Source of the DNA: a virus | Reading direction: 5' to 3' (one strand) | Length of the DNA stretch: 61,371 nucleotides | IMG/VR virus record: IMGVR_UViG_3300037296_000114 | Coordinates: 1 to 61,371 of that record | Part shown: one piece after another, positions 48,501 through 55,959 of the stretch | Numbering within the stretch: position 1 is the first letter of the stretch | How the letters are laid out: every line of letters starts with the position of its first letter | Translations under genes and position numbers: made by a program | The notes under the pieces: model-generated | Told to the model about the DNA's origin: nothing | Databases searched by the model: none | What the model saw: only the letters and a program-made list of their open reading frames with translations

Positions 48501-51500
48501 GGCTGGTCTGCATGCCGGTAAGGTCCTGACCGTCGAGGTCCATGTCGTCGCGCAACTGGTTGTAGGCGTTGCGGGCGATGGGCTGCGCCTGCTCAAGCGT
48601 CAGGCCAACGCCGTCCATAAGAGCCTTGATGAAGTCGGTAAACCGGCGCTTACCCTGCCGAATGTAGAGCGTGCCCATACGATAGGCGATCTGCACCAGC
48701 TTTGGGTCAAGCCCGCTGTTGATCTGGCCCTTCATCATCGCGGCCATTTCGGCCTCAAGGGCGTCGAGTTCCGCGCTTTCTGCTTCGGACAGGCCCGCGC
48801 GTTTCTTGACCGGCTCTTGATTTTGGGCGGTGCTTTCCTGCGCCTCGCCTTCGTTTACTGGCGCTGCGTTCTTGATCGGCTTTTCGTTTTTGGACTGCCG
48901 CTCAACCTCCGGCCCGAATATCGCCTGCTTGAGCGCTTCGTGCTGGTCTCCATCAAGCGTCTTGGACACATCTGAAAGCATAGGTATCTGCTGGAATAGA
49001 TCGCTGACGCCTGCATTTTTCAGGGCGGTACGGCGCAAGTCTGGGTTGTTTGTCCACCACCAATCCATACGGCGGGGACCGCGCGGTTGTGGATTGAGCG
49101 GTTCAGTTTGGTTGCTGTCAGCCTTCACGCCCAGCGGCCCCATGCCATCGAGCGGCGCAATCTGCGGCGGTGACTTGCGCGGGGCTGGCTTTGGTCGCGC
49201 TTCCTTGTTGGCGTTAAGTTCCGCCTCAAATTCTGGCGTAATGAATAGGAATTGACCACGGCGCACGATCTTCTTCTGCTCCAGCAGTTTTGTCGTGACC
49301 CAAAGCGCCTCTGCGCGGTCATACTTCGGGATGCCCTGCGCCTCATAGCCTTCGCTGTTGGCGGGGGTTAGTGCGAAGCTATTCCCCTGCTGCGTGCCGC
49401 TCACCATGCCAGCCTTCGAGACAAGTTCGTCAATTCGGCTCTGTGTGGGTTCGGTCGTTCCCGCGCTTTCCAGTAGGCGGCGAGCCTCGTCGGGCTTCAT
49501 TTTCTGAAACTCAAGCCCCATAGTTACCTGCTGGATAACAACCTGTTTCAAATCATCGGAAAGATCGGCGGGCTTTTTCGTATCCTGATCCTTGAGCCAG
49601 CCCTTGAAGCTGGAAACGTCCGTGCTGTTGATCCCGCCCATGCGCTTGTCACCGGACCCATCGGAGAACCCAGCGCGATACAGCTTCAAAGCCTCGTCTT
49701 GGCTGGTGGTGCCCAAGATAACCTTATGCTCGTCAAACTTACCGGTTTTCGGGTCGACCTGATTGATGATGTGAACCGTGTTGCTGTCGGGGTTGTCGCC
49801 CATGTAGAAGTCGATGGGGTCACCATCCGCGCCCTCGGTGCGTTTTATGTCGCCGTAGTGCGCGGGCATGGTCACAGACCACTCATTGCCGTCTGGGTCC
49901 GTGCCCTTACGCTCTCCCCCCTTGGCAGTCTCGATCACCAGCGGCATACCGTTCCATGAGAACCGGCCCTTCTTGTAATTCCCCGCCTCTGCCTGCGCGG
50001 GTGTCGGCTCTGGCGCTACCTGCGCGGCCTCGGCCTCGATCTTGGCGGCAATTTCGTTTTTCCTTTTGATCCCAGCCCGCTCGCCGTCTACTTTGCGCTG
50101 ATTGTCAAATTCAGCCTGTTTTTGCATACGCTTGACCAGTTCCTGCTGTTCAAGGATGCGCAAGCCTACGTCTTTACCGCGACGGCCGTTTGAAACCATG
50201 CCCTCTGACGCTTGTTCAGCCTTCATGTCAGACAGATCGTTCAGCGCGTCGGAGAGTGCATAGCCGCTATCTCCGACTTGTGGGCGCGGGGTGCCGTCAG
50301 GGGGTGTCGGGCCGGTCGGCGCCGGTGCCATCGCGGCGATAGCGGCCTCAACCTTGTCGGTATGCTTGCGGGAGAAGATGAACCCGCCCGCGCGCTCGTC
50401 CCATTTCAGGGAGATATTGCCCACGTCTGGCGGGCTGTCTTTGGGCACGCCTTTCAAAACGGCCGCTTTCTCGCGGATATTTTCTATGGTGGGATTAACC
50501 GCGGGGATTTGTGCGGGGGCTGCGACACTAGGCGTGGCAGGAGGCGTGTCGAACATGTCGGTTTGATCCCGCGCGCCGGTATCGAACAGGCCAAAGTCTG
50601 TGGCCGCGTCGCCGCCGCGCTTGGGCTTTTTGGCTTGGAGTTCAGCGCGGTCCTTGTCAGTGACCGGAGCAACGCCCTCGATCAGCGTCTGTTCGCCTTC
50701 CGGTGTCTGCTCTGTGGCTGGCTGTGTGGACTTGAGGGCGCGGTATCCAATCGTGTCCAGTTCCCCGTTCACAATCTCGGTGAGGCTGGCGAGGTCCGTC
50801 CATGCGTCCCCACCAATGCCTTCTTTCGTCAGGCCCACCTGCTTTGCCGCGTGGCGGGCTTTGGGCAGGTTGCTCCACCAGCGGTCCTGTAGGGCTGGCT
50901 CCGGCCCTACTTGGGCTGTTTGGCTTCCAGCGCCGTCAGGATTTCCATCTTGCGCGCCGCCTGCGCCCTCTGTTCCGGCGTCGCGTTCGGGTCGCTGTTC
51001 ACCTTCTGCGAATGGGTCCGTACCAACTGCGCCGTCTTGTCCCTGTGTTTCTTGCTCAAGGAGAGGGGGGCCGGAATTTTCGCCGTCGTCTGATTGTTCT
51101 GTGGCACTGGTTTGATCCTCTTCAATCCCGTTTCTCAACTGCCACCATACAGCATCCTCTGCAACGCCGCCATACTCGCGCAGGCGGGCGTCAATCTCGT
51201 AGTATTCCGTCGGTGTCAGGGTGATACCAATGCGCTGCTCTACGCCGGTCAGGACGGAGCGCATGCGGATGCCGTAGTTTTCGCCCGCGTCGAAGTCGTC
51301 CATTTCAGAATACGGGGCCATCGCTACTGTTGCCCAATCCTCTGAAATGGGGTCAATCTCGATCATGCCCTGATCATCGACGGCAATGCCTTGGCTTTCG
51401 AGTTCAGCCATTTCCGCCTTATAATCAGCGACGGCCTGCGCCTCGATCTGGCTTGTATCCTGCACCGGACGGCCTGCTGCCTCTTCGGCCAGCGCACTAA

Positions 51501-53751
51501 TCAGCGCGTCGCGGTCGAGGTATCCGTTGTCGTCGTTCTGGATCAAATAGCCAAAATCGCCAAATTCGCTGGCGGGCAGGTTATCAAGATCCTTCAATCC
51601 GTCATTTCTGAACAGGCCCATTGTCGTCTGCGGTGTCACGCCAAGGTTTTTCAGTTCGATCCCTGCGGGGCTGTTGGGGTCGACGTAGATGTTGTTGGAC
51701 TTCATGAAGTTTGTGAGGGGCCGCTTTTGCAGCTTGGGCGCGCCCTCCTTCTGCGGCCGTCGCGCGTGCGCGGGCGGAATGACTGCGGGGGCTGCGACAC
51801 TTGCGACTTCCGCGACAACTGGCGATTCCTCTGCTACGGGCTGGCTCAATGGCGTGACCGCAGTTACCTGCACATCACCGGCTTCAATCTCGGCGCGCGG
51901 GATGAAGAACGGGTTGCCGTCCTGCTCGAACGTGATGCCTTCGTCCGTCTCTTCTTGGAAAGTGGCGTCGATGGGCTTTCCCCCAGGCACTGTGATCGAG
52001 ACGCGCGACCCTTTGGGCTGGTTGCGGGCAAGCGGCTGCAATGCCTCTGGCTCTGGCGCGACGGCGGGCGCTTGTTCTGCGGCGCGGCCTACGGGGCCGG
52101 TCGGCTTCGGCGGGACGTTCATCATTCCCGCCATTTCAGCCTCAAGGGCCGCCAATTCGGCTTCCTCTTGATCCGTCAGGCCATTCAGCGGCACCGGTGG
52201 AGGCGTTGCGTCCGCCGGTGCGGGCATGGGGGCCGCCGTAGTATCTGCGCCGGTCGGCACCGGTGGGGCGAGTTGAGGTGGCGGCCCTGCTGGTGCAGCG
52301 CCGCCGTCACCCTGCGGCAGCGGCGGGGGTGCGCGCTTTGGTGCTGGTAGCGCAAGTGGCGGATCTGCCTCCGCTTTCTGGCCGTTCATCGCGCCGGATG
52401 CGCCGCCGACAACACCACCGCCAAGGGCGCCAAGCATGAAATTGTTGAGGCTGTCCGCCGTCAGGTCCACCTCCATCTGCGCAGCTTGGCTCAATCCAAA
52501 CTTTGAAGCCACACCCTCCGCGACTTCCTGCAAACCCTCTTCTGCGCCGGAAATAGCGGCGGTCCCTGCAATGCGTGTCGCCGCCCCACGTCCAGCGAGG
52601 CTGGCGAGTGGCCTTGATACGATTGCACCGGTCGCTGCACCGCCAAGCGCACCGGGCACGGCGGCCCAGCCTGCCGCAAGCTGCTGTGCTGCCATCGACA
52701 CAATGTCAGCCGCTTCCTCTTCCGATTTGCCGCTGGCAATGAGCGCCTGATACTGCTTACTTTCGCGCGCCAGCTTTGAGACGCCGCTTTCGTCCTTGTC
52801 TGCCAGTAGCGCCTTGATGTCCTCACGCGCCTGATCCGCCCCAGCGCCGGCCGATTGCGCGCCGCCAGCGGCAGCGCCTGCCAACGAACTGCCGCGCGTA
52901 GCCAGCGCTGCGATAATAACCGGCCCCATGCTGCCCAAAACGTCTGCTGTGAGGTGCGCCAGACCTGTCGCGCTCGGCGCTTCCGGCATTTCCCATGTGG
53001 AGGGCTTGAAGAGGTCACCCTTGAACGTAGAACCCTGCATTGCCTCGGTGGAGCCTTTGCTGATGAAGCCCGCAACCTGATCGGCTTTGCCTTTAAGATA
53101 TTCATTGGCTGCACGTCCGCCTTTCGCGCCCATGCCCTCGCGGGGGTCTACGCGCTTCGCGTCCATGATCGGCATGCCGTTTTCATCGGTCCCGACTTGC
53201 TCACTGACAATCTCGCGGCCTACACCGGATGCAGCATCCATCCCACGCCCTGCGCCCTCTGCGGCCATCCCGACACCTTTGACGAACCCGCTGGCGCCAC
53301 GAAGCGCCACGCCACCCAAGCCGCCGATACCGTCAGACTGTGAAGCCCCTGCGCTTGCGTCCGGTGCTGGTGTCGCGGCGCTGCCCACGCCCTTGCCAAT
53401 CTCGACCGCACGCCCAAGGATAGCAGAAGTATCAACGCCTTCACCGAACGCCTCGCGCATGGCGTCCTGCATGCCTTTACCGGATGATAGTGATTGGCCG
53501 ATTGCCCCTGACGCCTTCGAGGTGAAATCGTTGAGTTGCGCGGGGTCCGTGATACCAGACGCTTCTGCAATCGCCTCGATTACGTTTGTGGGTACTCTGG
53601 TGGTCCGTGCAAGATCCTCGAAGCCTACGCCAGCGGGGGCTTTCGGCGCTTGGTCAGATATAATGCCGCGCGTTCTGGTGTCTGCGCGCTCTGTTGCAAT
53701 CTGGACGGGGGATTTCGAGAAGATGTTATCAGCCACGGCAAACCTCTGCAT
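39550..53751 (-). CDS. Giant polyvalent ejection protein (methylase-helicase-protease)
   Basis: The protein is about 4733 residues, a polyvalent protein as seen in phages and conjugative elements that inject proteins with DNA. Order: an N-terminal helical and hydrophobic Gly/Ala-rich region (~50-520); a pyrophosphatase-like domain (~1265-1400; G-A-D-G-D-P-I-D-F-Y-M-G, D-E-H-K-V-I-L-G); an N6-adenine methylase (~1880-2060; E-P-S-A-G-N-G, N-P-P-F near 1970). A Strawberry-notch-like SF2 helicase follows (~2470-3080; G-D-Q-T-G-V-G-K-G-R, D-E-S-H, G-R-V-N-R-T-G-Q), then a zinc protease motif H-E-I-I-H (~3650) and a helical C-terminus (~4220-4733) of the LPD38 type. It probably enters the host and protects or processes incoming DNA (DarB-like idea). 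ATG 53751 lacks a clear ribosome site. Confidence 0.85.
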   Translation of the reverse strand: MQRFAVADNIFSKSPVQIATERADTRTRGIISDQAPKAPAGVGFEDLARTTRVPTNVIEAIAEASGITDPAQLNDFTSKASGAIGQSLSSGKGMQDAMREAFGEGVDTSAILGRAVEIGKGVGSAATPAPDASAGASQSDGIGGLGGVALRGASGFVKGVGMAAEGAGRGMDAASGVGREIVSEQVGTDENGMPIMDAKRVDPREGMGAKGGRAANEYLKGKADQVAGFISKGSTEAMQGSTFKGDLFKPSTWEMPEAPSATGLAHLTADVLGSMGPVIIAALATRGSSLAGAAAGGAQSAGAGADQAREDIKALLADKDESGVSKLARESKQYQALIASGKSEEEAADIVSMAAQQLAAGWAAVPGALGGAATGAIVSRPLASLAGRGAATRIAGTAAISGAEEGLQEVAEGVASKFGLSQAAQMEVDLTADSLNNFMLGALGGGVVGGASGAMNGQKAEADPPLALPAPKRAPPPLPQGDGGAAPAGPPPQLAPPVPTGADTTAAPMPAPADATPPPVPLNGLTDQEEAELAALEAEMAGMMNVPPKPTGPVGRAAEQAPAVAPEPEALQPLARNQPKGSRVSITVPGGKPIDATFQEETDEGITFEQDGNPFFIPRAEIEAGDVQVTAVTPLSQPVAEESPVVAEVASVAAPAVIPPAHARRPQKEGAPKLQKRPLTNFMKSNNIYVDPNSPAGIELKNLGVTPQTTMGLFRNDGLKDLDNLPASEFGDFGYLIQNDDNGYLDRDALISALAEEAAGRPVQDTSQIEAQAVADYKAEMAELESQGIAVDDQGMIEIDPISEDWATVAMAPYSEMDDFDAGENYGIRMRSVLTGVEQRIGITLTPTEYYEIDARLREYGGVAEDAVWWQLRNGIEEDQTSATEQSDDGENSGPPLLEQETQGQDGAVGTDPFAEGEQRPERDAGTEGAGGAQDGNPDGAGSQTAQVGPEPALQDRWWSNLPKARHAAKQVGLTKEGIGGDAWTDLASLTEIVNGELDTIGYRALKSTQPATEQTPEGEQTLIEGVAPVTDKDRAELQAKKPKRGGDAATDFGLFDTGARDQTDMFDTPPATPSVAAPAQIPAVNPTIENIREKAAVLKGVPKDSPPDVGNISLKWDERAGGFIFSRKHTDKVEAAIAAMAPAPTGPTPPDGTPRPQVGDSGYALSDALNDLSDMKAEQASEGMVSNGRRGKDVGLRILEQQELVKRMQKQAEFDNQRKVDGERAGIKRKNEIAAKIEAEAAQVAPEPTPAQAEAGNYKKGRFSWNGMPLVIETAKGGERKGTDPDGNEWSVTMPAHYGDIKRTEGADGDPIDFYMGDNPDSNTVHIINQVDPKTGKFDEHKVILGTTSQDEALKLYRAGFSDGSGDKRMGGINSTDVSSFKGWLKDQDTKKPADLSDDLKQVVIQQVTMGLEFQKMKPDEARRLLESAGTTEPTQSRIDELVSKAGMVSGTQQGNSFALTPANSEGYEAQGIPKYDRAEALWVTTKLLEQKKIVRRGQFLFITPEFEAELNANKEARPKPAPRKSPPQIAPLDGMGPLGVKADSNQTEPLNPQPRGPRRMDWWWTNNPDLRRTALKNAGVSDLFQQIPMLSDVSKTLDGDQHEALKQAIFGPEVERQSKNEKPIKNAAPVNEGEAQESTAQNQEPVKKRAGLSEAESAELDALEAEMAAMMKGQINSGLDPKLVQIAYRMGTLYIRQGKRRFTDFIKALMDGVGLTLEQAQPIARNAYNQLRDDMDLDGQDLTGMQTSQEVLQAVRDLRAAEVKPETTPEPTPTTEPTPALKAGGQAERTKITRHFYAAFKDGKSYTTIVQARKEAAEVLGRTLTEPDLKMVEEAIEAAIVERARAIAAQDGSPKEKYGYLVALYASQPKLAQRTSTSIEQQAYSTPAPLAFLASHLVGIDQNTTIYEPSAGNGMLAISASDTNVTANELNADRYGQLRNALPGATITNADAMTVDQPGARDVVIANPPFGKVKMQDGKTVKFPISGQDGTTTEIDHAISFRALDAMKPDGKAVLIVGGHQGDADARKAKYRGAQSRKFYKKLYDTYNVTEHFTVDGRLYERQGAGWPVDVIVIDGRKPSEKVYPMKEAPTVYTNWLDFRSRLDGRTDNLDPRGQRELSGGDTDAQTGQAPDAGGVSRPAGGQDRPTGNPSAGGQSGPRGDGSSADVGERQPDTSGRPAQSGAPSGDGERDTAQQDGGARPDVADPAGSNAGQQGSNAGAPSGNAGDISGKPLPVKRKPVERDNQEAETDFQVQYAPRSGAKFAVGTLVPKNMQEAASRALDELEARVGDIDSFVADKLGYTIDEMLGTEGTQGTDGILHFGNAMDEWSAPEGESGWASYGGVQTPEGYSVEIHARAVRNVSKSSSNNSIQIRLWDDMTGDYIALWDERTTQAFDFDASISNSIYNYISSGRVDDMFGEDFDITDGDTVWSWVGEEGKVAMQAFHSALNQPTTKGTEGTQGAFSAEQVDAAALAIDNIENGKGFIIGDQTGVGKGRINAAMIRYAIRSGKLPVFVTVKPGLFGDMVRDLRDIGEKDADKYAFPTNDLRGSKAIPLSEDNPADKLMSLTKAAQGNAITALRKTSKLPKGKKVIFTTYDQMNTQKGKVTERMDAIKAIAPNAMFILDESHEAGGTAAGRTDPEGPEPRSVFIRGLLADSENGVFFSSATFAKNPAVMSLYFKTNIQLAAPDISKLEDIITQGGVPLQQIMSSSLTQDGQYLRRERTYEGISMNLEQMETDPLLAADSAKSLREIFTLDQNFMTDARESFAETYKDEGEGVASDNAVGDAGASSTNFSSIMHNAVNQVLLAIKAEAVVDKAIEAHKRGEKPIIALSNTNAAIMEDYASDEGIAIGDDFDIPFNEILRRYVQRLRRITVKIDENTKEHVNMTDMDVSIHGGEFALEELKRVEAYIDSVDFQGMPASPIDYIRDRLSAAGMNVGEVTGRGKIIKDGKYASRDSSAASNKRQMNQFNSGQMDALIINRSGATGFSLHATAKNDGKVRHMFILQPDPNIDTFMQMLGRVNRTGQIELPKYTIAVSDLAVEKRPAAVLMKKMASLNANTTASKKSAVSLDNVTDFMNKYGDEIVLDYLRENPELAALTGVAIPKNKSTADGIAAKFTGKLAILDPKQVAEIFDDIETLYTSYIQELDSMGQNGLEAKVVELDARTESRTIVSEGTELSSAFGGDTVLEDVDVKVIGKPMTLEQVADSVSKALGGQTPADHMASQIDAINEMTVLEKDKMEAMRPTLEKRLAEAKTDKQKDKAADAINRLDKRIAGFDKAVSDTKDLLHKFKVGKPVMVNVLEKGSTVDSVYGIALGVDLSKMKGNPTALGRAKVSIALASPARTLNVPLLRFAGQESQYDVMNANEATVTRAFTNGLAETREKRQIVTGNIIGGFEKFGRGQIVIYTKDDGTTGQGILMPKDFDAEKALQDQDVTFRDLDQAMQFVDTAGHRDAPALLTSEDGVLKVQRAYSGDYLMTVEKKGGKPYILSPRVREIAGDFSARSGPYNKRLNAENLKAVLKVYQETLGTVLTARTHKDEARTITGETLPDFGTQESRAPAGWGMVDPDTPPPALTNNELRSIQADVDAEIAATGLRGKVPAKVLRTVMNLAEGREVQGAYAKGRGAIQVSARSANGAVGTLRHEIIHALRDAELWGKPYGLFTAAEWKSLVRAARADKATMDRVAGLYPDLNSAQLMEENIAEQYRMWREAGGDTEAGPISKIKSFFEALANVLRGNGFNSQASVMQAIADGGVAGRGDPNPTGPGGGVSESRAPSKAAAKKAAATSKQFVSDVLTQAMAGKSGMNLLALVPGRPLIAEMGRKIPAAQTYLALKQKMDTLRNEKHADTDKLAQRWRKLIGADGKSNTALMDIMHDSTIAGIDPTLPHNPITLTTDEATVRNGDPSTYGYKAANYRLRKEAKRQRDYDDLKERFDALPKAYRDMYRDVRDGYDKIDRDFQEAIVANAAKAMEVTKRRAERAHAERMQEIDDEGLTGKVRDDAIADADAELATVVKKGGWGNLARLRQLRQRFESNKLQGPYFPLSRFGQFQVTVRDKNKKVVSFSLFESARKQRQAAEELRAQGYDVETGVLTTKTMRDAVDPAFVADITGLLDGIDADSAIMDAIWQRWLMTLPDMSMRKTKIHRKGTPGFSGDAFRAYGNHMFHSAHQLARLTYSLDMEEALTVAKAEAARDSDPVRSGLVVDEINKRHEYTMNPKGAAWSQAATSAAFVYYLGMTPAAALVNMTQTVVVGIPVLGAFHGKGGQAKAAAALTKAAADFTRADKLHLTESKHITANEKAAMNTAYDIGAIDRSQSHDLAGIGDSGVEYSAIRTKVMGVISYMFHHAERANREITFLAAYRMAKEKGMDQDAAVKAASDLTWKTHFDYQNTSRPRLMQNDTARVALVFKNFQINMLWRLFRDTHQAINAENQAVKDEARRQLVGITAQMMLNAGIKGTWGYSLLMMFAGMFFAGGGDEAEKEMEKALSAYLPRPVVGAMLNGVPGQALGIDLRSRIGMPDLWFRSSDRELEGEDEYTYWIMQLLGAVPGMAVRILKGADTLAEGVGEGDASKAYRGVETMVPKFIRDPMRAGRYAVDGAETYNGDPIIDTFGTGEIIGQAIGFTPARLSERYDANTRMKNEEKRIMKERSGIMKEAAKSVMKGRGLPESVVGKVKDFNERVPEYPITSKSLKQSIGGRERASVRNEFGIQLNPKLNDRIRDDAAPLLSGK

Positions 53752-53765
53752 ATGCGGAATGTGGC

Positions 53766-53785
53766 CGCACATCTTGCGCGGGTAT
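53766..53785 (-). promoter_or_regulatory. Late-type regulatory element, copy 3 (giant gene)
   Basis: The plus-strand CGCACATCTTGCGCGGGTAT is identical to 38577-38596. The outer block seen at the other two copies is weaker here (GCGCAACGTAG). It ends 15 nt upstream of the giant gene start at 53751. The codons it would specify in an upstream extension of the giant gene are therefore likely regulatory DNA and not coding. Confidence 0.55.
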
Positions 53786-53827
53786 GTTGGCGCAACGTAG
53801 CAGAGAGTTAGGCTGTCGGGAAGATGC

Positions 53828-54052
53828 TTAGACTTTGTCTTTGCGCCTGTCGACGGTCCATTCGCGGCGACGGTCTTCCGACCGGACCATGAAGACAGTA
53901 GCCACAACGCCAGACACGGCACCAATGACAGCGGACAGGGCGATATTTCCAGTGATTGCGAAGGCGATAACCCCAAACATTGAAATTAGGCCAATGGCCC
54001 CGAAGATGTAGCCAATAGCTATGGCGACGTTCATGCGTTGAAAATAATCCAT
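53828..54052 (-). CDS. Small membrane protein
   Basis: The 74-residue protein has two hydrophobic segments (A-I-A-I-G-Y-I-F-G-A-I-G-L-I-S-M-F-G-V-I-A-F and A-L-S-A-V-I-G-A-V-S-G-V-V-A-T-V-F-M) with a basic C-terminus (R-S-E-D-R-R-R-E-W). It lies between two ejection protein genes and may help form a membrane channel for DNA entry (inference). No clear ribosome site. Confidence 0.5.
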   Translation of the reverse strand: MDYFQRMNVAIAIGYIFGAIGLISMFGVIAFAITGNIALSAVIGAVSGVVATVFMVRSEDRRREWTVDRRKDKV

Positions 54053-54089
54053 ATCATTTAGATAGGACCGTTGGTTTCAAAATGCAACA

Positions 54090-54113
54090 GCGCCGCAAGT
54101 TTCCCTGCGGCGC
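54090..54113. terminator. Strong hairpin after the second ejection gene
   Basis: An 8-bp stem pairs GCGCCGCA (54090-54097) with TGCGGCGC (54106-54113), 8-nt loop. On the minus strand it lies right after the stop of the gene at 54120, but the following sequence is only T-rich (CTGTTGCATTTTG), so it may be a partial terminator. Confidence 0.5.
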
Positions 54114-54119
54114 GCTTTG

Positions 54120-55958
54120 TCAGTCACCCAGATAGAGGTCTGGCAAGGGTTGCTGCTGCGGTGCCGCCAGCGCCGCCCCTGCCGCGCGGTTGGACTGAAC
54201 ATACTCAATCGCCATCTGCGTTTGCTGATCTGGCGTGAGTTTGGCCCACTCACCAAAGTCAAGCTGCTCGGACAGTGCCTTTTTTGCGCCCGCAATGTCG
54301 TCCGCGTTCGAGGCTGGTGCTTTCGCCCCAGCTTTGACTTGTTCGAGGATGATGCTGCGCTCAAACTTGCGCTGATCCGCCGCGACCTCGCCCGCCTGCG
54401 AAAGCTGGCCCCAAAGGTTCTCGAACACCTGTTCAGGAGAGAGGGCATAGAGACCTTCGCGGATAATGTCGGCCTGATCCTCGTACTTCTTCACAAACGT
54501 CTCGCCGGTCTCTACGTTTTTGAACGTGATCTGCGCGCCGGTCACAGCCCCGTCGCTCCCGCGCTCAAAACCCGATTCAGCACGGATAACCTCATATCCA
54601 TCATCGTATGAGTTGTAGGTGTCCGACATGTGATCAAGGAAGGCATCATCGTCACCAATGGTCGCGGCATGCACGGCCTTGCCCCAGCTTTCAAGCTGCC
54701 CGCGCGCCTCACGGCTACCCGCCCACGTCTCAAATGCCTGGGCTTTCTCGATGTTACCCTGCGAGGCGTAATACTGGATGATCTTGGGCACGGCGGTTTC
54801 CGCGTAGTGATCCAAGAAACTCTTTGACGCGCGATCTGCCTGCGCCTTCGTCGTCTTGACCGCACCATTCGGCCCCACAACACCCTTGGGCTTTGGCGCT
54901 GTCTCTGCTGCCGATGCAAGGGATGGTGCGCCGCCCTTGTCTGGTGGCGCGGTGACGGCCTGCTCGAAGTCTGCCGCAGCTTCCGCTTGATCCTGTGGCG
55001 CAACGGCCGCCGCAGGTGAGGTGTTCACGGGCGCGTCAGGCCCGCCCTGTGGTGGCGCTGGTTGCTGCACTACCGAACGCGGCACCGGAGACTGTGCAGC
55101 GGGTGTGACCGGCTGTTGTCCGTTGGTTGGTGCTGGCCCTGCCATTTGCGGGGTTGCACGCCCTACGTCCGGTCCCTGCCCCTCGTTCGCAGCTGGTGCT
55201 TGATTGCCTGCCCCAACAACATACTGGCGGCGCATTTCTGTCTCTTGCGGCGTCAGTGGCTCATATGTCTGGCTATTCAGGCCCGTCTGCAATTCACGCC
55301 GCGCCGTTTCTGCAATCTGCGCAGCATCCTGCCCCGCCGCAGACGGTTGCCATGAAGGCATTGGCTGGTCCGTCTCTGCTGGGCGCTGTGGGCGCTGTGC
55401 AACGCGGGGCATGCCCGCTGGAACCTGCTGTGCGGACTGCACGGCTGGCGTGCCTGACATTGCCGCCTGACCCAAGCCGCGAGGTTGGCGAGGCGCCTGT
55501 GGGGCGCCATAGCCTTGCGCATACTGCGGTGCGCCGCGCTCAAATTCAGGCTGATCGGCAGGACGTCGCGCGGGATCGGCAGACACCGCCGCACCTTCCG
55601 GCCCCTGTGGTGCGCCTGCGGATGGATCGTCTGGCTGTACGGGCGTCCCGCCGTACGTCTCATACTCGGCATAGCTGTCTTCTGCGTCCTGACCAATGGC
55701 GGCCAGAACCGAACGCTCCTTTTCCGCGCGGTTGTATTCGGTGTCGGTGCGGCCCCATACAGTTTCTTGGCGGGCGCGCGTTTTGTCGGTCCATGCGTCG
55801 TCCCGCTCCCACGATTCCTCCTGACGCTCACGCGACTTTGCCAGCCAATCGTCGTCCTTGGACTTGCGTTCACGATCCTTTTTCTTGTCTTTCAGGTCTT
55901 CGCCGTAGGTGTATCCACCGAAAGCGCCTTGAATAAATGATCCCAGACCACGTTGCAT
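54120..55958 (-). CDS. Ejection/internal virion protein candidate, 612 residues
   Basis: The start ATG 55958 has an AAGG site 9 nt upstream and lies one base after the stop of the previous gene. N-terminus: G-L-G-S-F-I-Q-G-A-F-G-G-Y-T-Y-G-E-D-L-K-D-K-K-K-D-R-E, which parallels the neighbouring glucosaminidase N-terminus. Next is a charged helix with repeated W-x-x-R/K units, a long Pro/Gln/Ala-rich linker (residues ~100-340), then a helical C-terminal part. The protein probably travels in the virion and is delivered with DNA. No enzyme motif was found. Confidence 0.6.
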   Translation of the reverse strand: MQRGLGSFIQGAFGGYTYGEDLKDKKKDRERKSKDDDWLAKSRERQEESWERDDAWTDKTRARQETVWGRTDTEYNRAEKERSVLAAIGQDAEDSYAEYETYGGTPVQPDDPSAGAPQGPEGAAVSADPARRPADQPEFERGAPQYAQGYGAPQAPRQPRGLGQAAMSGTPAVQSAQQVPAGMPRVAQRPQRPAETDQPMPSWQPSAAGQDAAQIAETARRELQTGLNSQTYEPLTPQETEMRRQYVVGAGNQAPAANEGQGPDVGRATPQMAGPAPTNGQQPVTPAAQSPVPRSVVQQPAPPQGGPDAPVNTSPAAAVAPQDQAEAAADFEQAVTAPPDKGGAPSLASAAETAPKPKGVVGPNGAVKTTKAQADRASKSFLDHYAETAVPKIIQYYASQGNIEKAQAFETWAGSREARGQLESWGKAVHAATIGDDDAFLDHMSDTYNSYDDGYEVIRAESGFERGSDGAVTGAQITFKNVETGETFVKKYEDQADIIREGLYALSPEQVFENLWGQLSQAGEVAADQRKFERSIILEQVKAGAKAPASNADDIAGAKKALSEQLDFGEWAKLTPDQQTQMAIEYVQSNRAAGAALAAPQQQPLPDLYLGD

Positions 55959-55959
55959 G

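Noticed and set aside
53752-53976. In-frame extension of the giant gene upstream of 53751
   Set aside because: The extension covers the conserved late-type element that also occurs upstream of two unrelated genes, has no ribosome site and has low-complexity content, so it is taken as non-coding.
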